Assembly: GCA_024680815.1 (NCBI GenBank)
Contig: JAILBQ010000127.1
Span: 1 to 61,854 of the forward strand
Direction of reading: 5' to 3'
Length of the DNA: 61,854 nucleotides
Source of the DNA: Lachnospiraceae bacterium
Lineage (GTDB): Bacteria > Bacillota > Clostridia > Lachnospirales > Lachnospiraceae
In this document: positions 7,035 through 14,737 of the stretch, in pieces
Layout: each line of letters starts with the position of its first letter
Position numbering within the stretch: position 1 is the stretch's first letter
Notes under the pieces: model-generated
What the model was told of the DNA's origin: nothing
Databases searched by the model: none
The model's input: the letters and a program-made list of their open reading frames with translations, nothing else
Program-made: the position numbers and the translations under genes

Positions 7035-8825
7035 TTAGCCGAACTGGCTGTTGTAGAGCACGGCGTATTTTCCGCCCAGCTTCATCAGCTCGTCGTGGTT
7101 TCCCACCTCCTTGATGTCGCCGTTTTCCATATAGAGGATCATGTCCGAATCCCGGATCGTGGAAAGCCTGTGGGCTATAACAAAGCTGGTTCTGCCCTTC
7201 ATCAGGGTCGCCATGGCGTTCTGTATCACCTGCTCCGTATGGGCATCCACATTGCTGGTGGCTTCGTCGAGAATCATGATTTCGGGATTTGCGATTATGG
7301 CTCTTGCTATGGTAAGGAGCTGCCTCTGGCCCTGGGAGATATTTTCGGCTCCCTTGGAAAGCATCATGTTATAGCCGCCGGGCATGGTTTTTATAAAGGT
7401 GTCGGCGCAGACCGAAGCGCAGGCCTTTTCAATCTCTTCGTCCGTCACTTCCCTGTCGGTGCTGTATTTTAAGTTATCCCGTATGGTTCCCTCAAAGAGC
7501 CAGGTGTCCTGCAGCACCATTCCGAAATGCTTCCTTAGCTCATGGCGGGTCATTTCCTTCGTGTCGACGCCGTCCACCGTGATATTTCCGCCGTTTATCT
7601 CGTAGAAGCGCATAAGAAGATTAATAAGCGTCGTCTTGCCGGCGCCTGTAGGTCCGACAATGGCGCATTTCTGCCCGGGCTTAACGTCAATGGACACATC
7701 CGTCATCAGAAGCTTATCCGGCACATAACCGAACTGAACATGGGAAAACGTGACCGCCCCGTCGGTTTTTTCGGGAACCTTTCCGGAAGCCGGGTCGGGA
7801 ATTTCCTCTTCGGCGTCCAGCAGGGCAAATACCCGCTCTCCCGCCGCTCCCGCCGCCGAAAGCTGGCCGGACATCTGGGCAAAGGTGGTAAAGGGCATGG
7901 AGAAGTTTTTCGTGTACTGCAGAATAGACTGCACATTACCGATGGTAAGAGTTCCTTTAAGAGCAAAGAGACAGCCCACCAGAGCGCTTAAGGCATAGCC
8001 GATGTTGTTTACGGCCTGGGTCACGGGCATAACTGAACCGGCCAGCCCCTCGGCCTTCTGCGCCTTACCCTGAAGGGCATCGTTGATCTTTCCGAAATTC
8101 GTCTTTGCCTTTTCCTGGTAATTGAAGGAAGTCACCACATTCTGCCCGTCAAACATCTCTTCCACATAGCCGTTCAGTTCGCCCAGAAGGTTTTGCTGCT
8201 CCTTGTAGTTTTCCGAGCTCTTCTTTACGATCCTGCCCGACGCAAGCAGGGTTGCCGGTATCATCGCAATGGCGATGAGGGTCAGCCACCCGTTTATGGA
8301 AAACATCATGATAAGCACTCCGATAGCCGTGAAGGACTGGGTCACGATGGAGTAAAGGTTTTTCCCGAGAGCGGTATTTATGGCATCCACGTCGTTGGTG
8401 ATGACAGAAAGGATCTCCCCGTTTGTCCGCGTGTCGTAATAATTAAGCTTCATCCTGTGCATCTTTTCGTCGATGTCTCTCCTCAGATCCATGACCACGT
8501 TGGATGCAATTTGGGCAAAAATGCTGTTTGCAATCATCGCAAAAAGCCAGGCAATGAGATAAATCGCTGCCAGAATCAGCATAATCCAGACTATGCAGCC
8601 GACTTTACCGAGGACGACGGAACCCCTCTGAAAATATACCCCGTCCTCCTTGCGCCACTTATGGTCCAGAATGCCGGCGTAAAGTATGGTTGTAATCTTA
8701 CCCAGAATACTCGGAGCAATTATATTAAACAGCGTTCCGATAAAGCCGCAGATTACCGCAAGGGTCATCCGGCCCCTGTATTTCCCGATATATTTTAAAA
8801 TTCTTTTAAAGACCTGAGCCTTCAT
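7035..8825 (-). CDS. ABC exporter half-transporter, catalytic-site subunit
   Basis: A 596-residue type I exporter half: about six membrane segments (residues 20-310) followed by a nucleotide-binding domain. Walker A is GPTGAGKTT, Walker B and catalytic Glu are ILDEATSNVD, and the H-loop is IAHRLSTI. The signature is altered to ISQGQRQ instead of LSGGQ. The partner gene upstream has the opposite defect, so the two form a heterodimeric exporter with one degenerate ATP site, as known for TM287/288 and BmrCD. Its ATG overlaps the partner stop by four bases. There is no peptidase C39 domain, so nothing links it to GG-peptide processing. The substrate (drug, lipid or peptide) cannot be told. Confidence 0.93.
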   Translation of the reverse strand: MKAQVFKRILKYIGKYRGRMTLAVICGFIGTLFNIIAPSILGKITTILYAGILDHKWRKEDGVYFQRGSVVLGKVGCIVWIMLILAAIYLIAWLFAMIANSIFAQIASNVVMDLRRDIDEKMHRMKLNYYDTRTNGEILSVITNDVDAINTALGKNLYSIVTQSFTAIGVLIMMFSINGWLTLIAIAMIPATLLASGRIVKKSSENYKEQQNLLGELNGYVEEMFDGQNVVTSFNYQEKAKTNFGKINDALQGKAQKAEGLAGSVMPVTQAVNNIGYALSALVGCLFALKGTLTIGNVQSILQYTKNFSMPFTTFAQMSGQLSAAGAAGERVFALLDAEEEIPDPASGKVPEKTDGAVTFSHVQFGYVPDKLLMTDVSIDVKPGQKCAIVGPTGAGKTTLINLLMRFYEINGGNITVDGVDTKEMTRHELRKHFGMVLQDTWLFEGTIRDNLKYSTDREVTDEEIEKACASVCADTFIKTMPGGYNMMLSKGAENISQGQRQLLTIARAIIANPEIMILDEATSNVDAHTEQVIQNAMATLMKGRTSFVIAHRLSTIRDSDMILYMENGDIKEVGNHDELMKLGGKYAVLYNSQFG

Positions 8826-10579
8826 GCCGCACCTCCTGTCTCGCCAAGCTCGCGCTGAACTTCTTCAGCTCCCAACTGGATCTCCGCAATCTCCCTGTAG
8901 AGAGTGCAGCTTTTTAAAAGCTCCTTATGTGTTCCCATTCCCACGCACTCACCGTTGTCGAGGACGATTATCCGCGTGGCGTCGATTATGGTGTTCACGC
9001 GCTGCGCCACCAGAATCATGGTTGCCTCTCCCATGGATTCCTTCAGATTCTGTCGCAGCTGCTTGTCGGTCTTCATGTCGAGGGCGGAAAAGCTGTCGTC
9101 AAAAATATAAATCTCCGGCTTTTTCATAACCGCTCTGGCGATGGCCATACGCTGTCTCTGTCCGCCGGAAAGATTCGTTCCTCCCTGGGCGATAGCCGAA
9201 TGGTAGGTGCCGTCCTTTTTATCCACAAATTCAGCCGCGCAGGCTATGCGGCAGGCCTCCTTCCAGTCCGCCTCGGCTCCGTTTTCGTTGCCGAAATTCA
9301 GATTGGAAGCAATGTCGCCGGAAAACAGCACGTTTTTCTGGGGCACATAGCCGATGATTTCCCTCAGATGATCGAGCTTATATTTTTTAACGTTCACACC
9401 GTCAACAAGCACTTCACCGAAAAGGGTGTCGTAGAGCCTCGGAATCAGCTTCACGATACTGCTCTTTCCGCAGCCCGTGCGGCCTATGATGGCCGTGGTC
9501 TCGCCGGGTTTTGAGACAAAGCTTATGTCCTTTATGACAGGCTCGTCAGCACCGGGATAGGCGAAGGTAACATCCTTAAACTCCACCGTCCCTTTACAGG
9601 TCCCTTCCGGCTCATCCTTTTCATAATCCTTAATTGACACTTCAGTGGTCAGAACCTCTGCAATACGCTTCATGCAGGCATAGGCGTCGGGGAATAGGCT
9701 TACCACGTATGTCATTAAAATGATGGAAAGCAATATCAGGTTGATATACTGCGTACTTGCCACCAGCGCACCGACCTCCATTGCCCCGTGAATCACGAAA
9801 TAGGAGCCGACTCCCATGACCCCCACGGTTGTGAGCCCGAAGAGCATCTGCACGACGGGAAAGAGCATGCCGGATATCGTTACGGATTTCCTTGAAACCT
9901 TTCTTGTTTCATCGTTTACATCGCCGAAGCGGCTGATTTCCGTCTCCTGTTTATTAAAGGCACGGATCACCCTCACACCCTCCAGGGTTTCCAGGAAGAG
10001 CTGGTTGATGTCATCTATCTTCCTTCGAAGTCTGATGGAATAGCGGCTTGCGCCGACTATTATGGAGGCGGACACGATAAGCAGTACCGGTATGGCAACA
10101 GCCAGAACCGAGCTGGTGGGGCCTGCCGTAGCCGAGGCAAGAACGAGGCCCACAACCGCCATCATCGGCGCAAGGAGGCCAAGACGGAGGGCCATGGACA
10201 TAAAGGTCTGTATCGTCGTGACATCTGTTGTGTTTCGCGTAATCAGGGATGCCGTTCCGAATTTATCGATCTCCGACGCGGAAAAGCCCTGTACCTTATC
10301 AAAGACCTCTTTCCTCAGATCTGCCGAAAACTTCGTTGTTATGGCCGCGGAAATGTTCGTTCCGACAATATTCGTAAGACATGCAACCACCGCCAGGATG
10401 ATCATGGCGGCGGCAAGGCCGAAGATCAGCTTTTCTCTGCTGTTTGCTACGCCGATGTCGATCATTTTTGAAATCATCGCAGGCAGCAGCATCTGTGTGG
10501 TAGATGAAACAAGCATAAATACAAGCAGGAGTACTACCTGTTTCACGCTTATTTTCACCCTTGAAAAAATGACGCCCAT
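8822..10579 (-). CDS. ABC exporter half-transporter, degenerate-site subunit
   Basis: A 585-residue membrane-plus-ATPase half-transporter. Walker A is GRTGCGKSS and the signature NLSGGQRQR is canonical, but the residue after Walker B is Asp (IFDDSFSALD) where the catalytic Glu is expected, and the H-loop histidine is replaced (LVAQRVNTI). These are the marks of the non-catalytic half of a heterodimeric exporter. AGGAGGAAAAC precedes the ATG. It starts 12 bases after the C_GCAxxG_C_C gene and overlaps the second half-transporter by four bases, so the three form one operon. Confidence 0.93.
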   Translation of the reverse strand: MGVIFSRVKISVKQVVLLLVFMLVSSTTQMLLPAMISKMIDIGVANSREKLIFGLAAAMIILAVVACLTNIVGTNISAAITTKFSADLRKEVFDKVQGFSASEIDKFGTASLITRNTTDVTTIQTFMSMALRLGLLAPMMAVVGLVLASATAGPTSSVLAVAIPVLLIVSASIIVGASRYSIRLRRKIDDINQLFLETLEGVRVIRAFNKQETEISRFGDVNDETRKVSRKSVTISGMLFPVVQMLFGLTTVGVMGVGSYFVIHGAMEVGALVASTQYINLILLSIILMTYVVSLFPDAYACMKRIAEVLTTEVSIKDYEKDEPEGTCKGTVEFKDVTFAYPGADEPVIKDISFVSKPGETTAIIGRTGCGKSSIVKLIPRLYDTLFGEVLVDGVNVKKYKLDHLREIIGYVPQKNVLFSGDIASNLNFGNENGAEADWKEACRIACAAEFVDKKDGTYHSAIAQGGTNLSGGQRQRMAIARAVMKKPEIYIFDDSFSALDMKTDKQLRQNLKESMGEATMILVAQRVNTIIDATRIIVLDNGECVGMGTHKELLKSCTLYREIAEIQLGAEEVQRELGETGGAA

Positions 10580-10591
10580 GTTTTCCTCCTA

Positions 10592-11038
10592 TTATAATTC
10601 CAACATCTCCTCCACAATCCGGGCGGCTTCGTAAACCAGCTCCGGACAGGGGCGTTTTTTGTAATATTCTGCGGTACGTTTTTCCGGCTCGGGGTTCGGA
10701 GCGGTTTTCGCCTCTCCCAAAAGCTCCCGGCAGATAATTGAGCCGTTTTTTTCCCTGAAGCGGGCGGCAAAGTCCTGCACAAGGGCATAATGCCGCTTTT
10801 TGGCTTCGTTATCCGTCGGCTCCGAATATCCCCTGGCGATTCCCAGAACCATCAGCGCGCCGCTGACCGCCCCGCATACCTCCCGCATCCGTCCCATACC
10901 TCCGCCGAAGGAAGAGGACAGACGGGCCGCCGTATCCCGATCAAATCCCGTAACGTCCTCAAAAGCGCACAGCACCGCCTGGGAACAGTTATATCCCTTT
11001 AAAAAAAGGGCTTTTGCGGATTCCGCGTGATCTGACAT
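10592..11038 (-). CDS. C_GCAxxG_C_C family redox-type protein
   Basis: A 148-residue protein with the family cysteine pattern: Cys18 and Cys24 in YNCSQAVLC, then FGGGMGRMREVCGAVSG with Cys55, a later ICRELLG and a final RPCPELV. This family is annotated as redox-active and common in anaerobic Firmicutes; its biochemical function is not established. The start at 11038 (MSDHAESAKALF) follows GGGGAGGAC, while the longer frame begins inside the preceding terminator. It heads the operon with the two ABC half-transporters, so it could supply or sense a thiol-linked substrate of the exporter, though that is only a suggestion from position. Confidence 0.85.
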   Translation of the reverse strand: MSDHAESAKALFLKGYNCSQAVLCAFEDVTGFDRDTAARLSSSFGGGMGRMREVCGAVSGALMVLGIARGYSEPTDNEAKKRHYALVQDFAARFREKNGSIICRELLGEAKTAPNPEPEKRTAEYYKKRPCPELVYEAARIVEEMLEL

Positions 11039-11064
11039 TGGAGTCCTCCCCTGAGAAAATGAGT

Positions 11065-11090
11065 AAGGGTGCCGAAATATCGGCACCCTT
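11065..11090 (-). terminator. Hairpin terminator after the GGGtGRT gene
   Basis: AAGGGTGCCGA (11065-11075) pairs with TCGGCACCCTT (11080-11090) around a four-base loop. It lies 23 bases after the GGGtGRT stop on the minus strand and is followed by ACTCATTTTCTC. The weak T tract may allow some read-through into the C_GCAxxG_C_C gene. Confidence 0.65.
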
Positions 11091-11112
11091 AAGGATTAAT
11101 TAGTATTTTTGA

Positions 11113-12132
11113 TCAGAACTTTCCTGCTTTTGCAGCTTCTTCGATGGAGACAGCGACGGAAACCGTCATACCCACCATCGGGTTGTTGCCGGCGCCGATT
11201 AAGCCCATCATTTCCACATGGGCGGGAACAGAAGAAGAACCGGCAAACTGCGCATCGGAATGCATTCTTCCCATGGTGTCGGTCATGCCGTAGGAAGCGG
11301 GACCCGCGGCCATGTTGTCGGGATGGAGCGTCCGTCCCGTGCCGCCGCCGGAAGCCACCGAGAAATACTTCTTTCCGGCATCAACGCGCTCCTTTTTATA
11401 GGTGCCCGCCACGGGATGCTGGAATCTGGTGGGATTGGTGGAGTTGCCGGTGATGGATACGTCCACGTTTTCATGCCACATGATGGCGACGCCTTCCTGA
11501 ACGTCGTTGGCTCCATAGCAGTTGACCTGAGCGCGGGAGCTCTTCGGATCCTTGGAATAGCACTTACGGAAAACTTCCTTGAGCTCGCCGGTGAAATAAT
11601 CATATTCAGTCTCAACATAGGTGAAGCCGTTGATTCTTGAGATGATCTGCGCCGCGTCCTTGCCGAGACCGTTTAAGATAACGCGTAAAGGCTTTGTGCG
11701 GACCTTGTTGGCCTTCTCGGCAATACCGATGGCGCCCTCCGCAGCCGCAAAGGATTCATGTCCCGCCAAAAAAGCGAAGCACTCGGTATCCTCTTCCAGA
11801 AGCATCTTCCCGAGATTTCCGTGGCCGAGGCCCACCTTCCGGCGGTCGGCAACGGAGCCGGGGATACAGAAAGCCTGAAGCCCCTCGCCGATTGCGGCGG
11901 CAGCTTCGGAAGCCTTGCGGCAGTTCTTTTTAATGGCGATGGCGGCGCCTACAGTGTAGGCCCATTTTGCGTTTTCAAAGCAGATGGGCTGGATGTTTTC
12001 CACCATGTGATATACGTCGAGGCCCGCGTCTTTGGTGATCTTTTCCGCCTCGTCAATCGATCCGATTCCGTACTCAGACAGCTTGGAAAGGATCTGTTTT
12101 TCTCTTCTTTCGTAAGATTCAAATTTAGCCAT
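11113..12132 (-). CDS. GGGtGRT family protein
   Basis: A 339-residue protein of the family named for its GGGtGRT signature, here SVASGGGTGRTLHPDN. Other conserved-looking stretches are GLGHGNLGKMLLEE, FLAGHESFAAAEGA and the C-terminal GLIGAGNNPMVGMTVSVAV. Function is unknown. In Firmicutes and related anaerobes it is regularly paired with the iron-sulfur scaffold-like gene found directly upstream here, so the two very probably act together. The first ATG is preceded by AAAGGA. A terminator follows the gene. No signal peptide or membrane segment is visible, so it is probably cytoplasmic. Confidence 0.92.
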   Translation of the reverse strand: MAKFESYERREKQILSKLSEYGIGSIDEAEKITKDAGLDVYHMVENIQPICFENAKWAYTVGAAIAIKKNCRKASEAAAAIGEGLQAFCIPGSVADRRKVGLGHGNLGKMLLEEDTECFAFLAGHESFAAAEGAIGIAEKANKVRTKPLRVILNGLGKDAAQIISRINGFTYVETEYDYFTGELKEVFRKCYSKDPKSSRAQVNCYGANDVQEGVAIMWHENVDVSITGNSTNPTRFQHPVAGTYKKERVDAGKKYFSVASGGGTGRTLHPDNMAAGPASYGMTDTMGRMHSDAQFAGSSSVPAHVEMMGLIGAGNNPMVGMTVSVAVSIEEAAKAGKF

Positions 12133-12156
12133 TTTTCTATCCTTTCTATACTATAT

Positions 12157-12849
12157 TTATTCTTTACGGGGATCAATCATTCTCGCGGCGTCGGCGACCC
12201 GGCCGTACTGCCCTGAAGCCTTTTCCACAGCGGTAACCGCATCGTCTCCGGCCTTGATGAAGTCCATCATCTTTCCGAAGTTGATATATTTATAGCCGAT
12301 TATTTCATCATTCTCATCCAGCGCAAGCTCGGTGATATAGCCCTCTGTCAGCTCAAGATAACGGGGTCCCTTCTCCAGGGTGCCGTAGGTTGTGCCGACC
12401 ATGGTTCTTGTGCCTTTTCCGAGATCCTCAAGGCCCGCGCCGATCTGCAGTCCGTCTTCGGAGAAAGCGCTCTGTGAACGTCCGTAGACGATCTGGAGGA
12501 AAAGCTCTCTCATGGCGGTATTGATGGCGTCGCAGACAAGGTCTGTGTTTAACGCTTCCAGAATTGTGAGTCCGGGAAGGATTTCTGCTGCCATGGCGGC
12601 GGAATGAGTCATTCCGGAGCAGCCCAGGGTCTCCACCAGAGCCTCCTGGATGATGCCGTCCTTAACGTTAAGCGACAGCTTGCAGCCTCCCTGCTGGGGA
12701 GCGCACCAGCCGATGCCGTGGGTATAGCCGGAAATATCCTTTACTTCTTTGGCCTTGACCCATTTTGCCTCTTCCGGTATCGGTGCGGCACCATGATGCA
12801 CGCCTTGATGTACCGGACACATTGCCTTGACTTCTGCTGAATAAATCAT
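12157..12849 (-). CDS. Iron-sulfur scaffold-like protein paired with GGGtGRT
   Basis: A 230-residue NifU-like protein. Its N-terminal half has cysteines at 11 (MCPVHQG), 49 and 56 (GWCAPQQGGC) and 77 (ETLGCSGMTHSAAMAAE). The last segment closely parallels the second cysteine motif of NifU-type scaffolds. The C-terminal part (ELALDENDEIIGYKYINFGKMMDF) is specific to this subfamily. The ATG at 12849 (MIYSAEVKAM) follows AAGGAGG; the longer frame has no site. It is the first gene of a two-gene operon with the GGGtGRT gene, 24 bases apart. The actual cargo is unknown. Confidence 0.87.
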   Translation of the reverse strand: MIYSAEVKAMCPVHQGVHHGAAPIPEEAKWVKAKEVKDISGYTHGIGWCAPQQGGCKLSLNVKDGIIQEALVETLGCSGMTHSAAMAAEILPGLTILEALNTDLVCDAINTAMRELFLQIVYGRSQSAFSEDGLQIGAGLEDLGKGTRTMVGTTYGTLEKGPRYLELTEGYITELALDENDEIIGYKYINFGKMMDFIKAGDDAVTAVEKASGQYGRVADAARMIDPRKE

Positions 12850-13074
12850 GTAATAGACCTCCTTATAGTTGTTCTGTGAGAGCACCGCAGGTGCAGAGCA
12901 ATCCGCCTATACATAATACCTTTAATTTAAGCATACTGCAAGCATCTTCTCATAGTTAATTCGTTTACCCCAGGCCGGAAAAATTCCCGAACTGAACCGG
13001 CGGTTTATTGCCGGCGGCCGTGTCTGACATGATAATCTACTTTAGATATAAGGGCTTTGAAAGGAGGAGGCGGT

Positions 13075-13674
13075 ATGGCTAATGTAATAAAGGAAACTGT
13101 GCGGGGAATTGACGTTGTCACCATCGAGGATGAGCTTTTATTAAAGAGGGAAATCTTTCTGGTGGATGAGGTTGACGCGAAAAGCTCCAACGCGCTGATT
13201 AAAGAGCTGATGTTCCTGGAATCGGAGGATGATGAAAAGGAAATCACCCTCTATATTAATTCTCCCGGCGGCGAGGTTTTAAGCGGCCTGGCGGTCTATG
13301 ACTACCTTTCGCTGATGAAGGCTCCCGTCCGGACTGTCTGTATCGGGACCTGCTCCAGTATGGCTGCAATTCTGTTTCTGGCCGGTAAAAAGAGGCAGAT
13401 GCTGCCCCACACGCGGATCATGATCCACGACCCCAGCTTTTCCAACGCCAATATGAGCGGACGCAAATCCCACGAAATTCAGCACGAGCTGGATAAGCTC
13501 AACGAAATTCGGGAAACCACAGCCGGTATTATCGCTGAAAAGACGGGAAAGAGCCTCGAAGAAATATACGCGGTTACGGCTGACGACACGTATTACAACG
13601 CGGAAGAGGCAGTTGAATTCGGACTTGCCACGGAAATACTGACAGCTGAGACCTTAAGGACACAGAAAGCCTGA
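13075..13674 (+). CDS. ClpP-family serine protease, non-canonical paralog
   Basis: A 199-residue crotonase-fold serine protease. The triad is intact: Ser95 in GTCSSMAAIL, His118 in IMIHDPS and Asp171 in TADDTYYNAEEAVEFGL. INSPGGEVLSGLAVYD forms the oxyanion strand region. It lacks the usual GQAASMGA wording around the serine and is encoded away from clpX or tig, so it is likely a second ClpP-type protease rather than the housekeeping copy. Whether it pairs with an ATPase cannot be seen. The ATG at 13075 is preceded by AAAGGAGGAGG. It ends eight bases from the convergent HD-GYP gene, with no terminator between. Confidence 0.88.
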   Translation: MANVIKETVRGIDVVTIEDELLLKREIFLVDEVDAKSSNALIKELMFLESEDDEKEITLYINSPGGEVLSGLAVYDYLSLMKAPVRTVCIGTCSSMAAILFLAGKKRQMLPHTRIMIHDPSFSNANMSGRKSHEIQHELDKLNEIRETTAGIIAEKTGKSLEEIYAVTADDTYYNAEEAVEFGLATEILTAETLRTQKA

Positions 13675-13682
13675 ACCCCGGA

Positions 13683-14693
13683 TCATTCGTGCATCCGGTA
13701 GTTCGCGTCCTCGTCCATCATTTCGATCATGATATCGGCGAAGACCGGGTCAAACTGGGTGCCTTTTCCCCGTAAAAGCTCTCTGCGGACCGCATCCTGC
13801 TCCAGGGGCCGCCTGTAGCTGCGGAAGCTTGTCATGGCGTCGTAGGCGTCCGCCACGCAGATAATACGCGCCTCCTCCGGGATTGACCCCCCCGCAAGGC
13901 CGTCGGGATAGCCCTTACCGTCGTAGCGCTCATGATGCCATCTTGCGCCCACAGGCAGCTCCGGCATTTTCCGGATATTTTTCAAAATCCGGGCGCCCAT
14001 TACCGAATGATCCTTTATACGGTTATATTCCTCTTCCGTCAGCTTCGCCGGCTTGTTTATAACGTAGTCCGGTACGCCTATTTTCCCGACATCGTGCAGG
14101 AGTCCCATCATGTAGATGCGTTCCTGCTTCTCCTTCGAATAGCCGAACCGCTCCGCAATGGACTTCGCATAGGAAGCAACCCGGCTGGAATGGCCGTTTG
14201 TATAGGTGTCCTTGGCATCGATAGCATCCGCCAGGGTCTGCACCACCTGGAGAGTCAGACTTTCAAGCTCCTCGGTCTTCCTGCTGACCTCCAGGGAAAG
14301 ATTGCGCTGCAGATTCACCAGCTCGGTTATATGCTGCACCCTGAGTATCAGAATATCCGGAACCAGAGGCTTACGAATATAATCCATGGCACCCAGCTTG
14401 AGTCCTTTGGTTTCGGAAAGCTGATCCTCGTCGGAGGTCAGAAATATAACAGGCGTTTCTTCTCTTCCCTGCTCCTTTTCCAGCTCTCTGAGGCGCTCAA
14501 GGGTTTCAAAACCGTCCATTTTCGGCATCATAATATCCAGAAGAATAAGATCCGGCCGGTTGTCCTTCATGAAATCCAAGAGGGCCGCCCCCGATCCCAG
14601 AAGCTCTGCTCTCATACCGTTTCTCTGAAAAATGTACTCCGCAATATCCAGATTTGTTTCGTCGTCATCGACGACCGCTATCCATTCCGACAT
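13683..14693 (-). CDS. Response regulator with HD-GYP phosphodiesterase domain
   Basis: A 336-residue two-domain protein. Residues 5-120 form a receiver with the phosphoacceptor Asp53 (LILLDIMMP) and the later TSD and Lys108 in IRKP. Residues 150-330 form an HD-GYP domain with His200-Asp201 (LLHDVGKIGVPD) and HHERYDGKGYPDGL at 253-266, so the c-di-GMP hydrolase motifs are complete. GGAGAG precedes the ATG. It lies at the end of an operon with a FIST sensor and a hybrid kinase, so the expected signal path is FIST, kinase phosphorelay, then c-di-GMP breakdown. Its target process is not visible here. Confidence 0.93.
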   Translation of the reverse strand: MSEWIAVVDDDETNLDIAEYIFQRNGMRAELLGSGAALLDFMKDNRPDLILLDIMMPKMDGFETLERLRELEKEQGREETPVIFLTSDEDQLSETKGLKLGAMDYIRKPLVPDILILRVQHITELVNLQRNLSLEVSRKTEELESLTLQVVQTLADAIDAKDTYTNGHSSRVASYAKSIAERFGYSKEKQERIYMMGLLHDVGKIGVPDYVINKPAKLTEEEYNRIKDHSVMGARILKNIRKMPELPVGARWHHERYDGKGYPDGLAGGSIPEEARIICVADAYDAMTSFRSYRRPLEQDAVRRELLRGKGTQFDPVFADIMIEMMDEDANYRMHE

Positions 14694-14737
14694 CTGTCTC
14701 TCCGTGATTTATAAGGCGTTTTGGCGCCCTGAGTTCT

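Noticed and set aside
7035..10579. Bacteriocin or RiPP exporter for the GG-leader peptides
   Set aside because: Neither half has an N-terminal C39 peptidase domain, and both GG-leader genes are in other transcription units.
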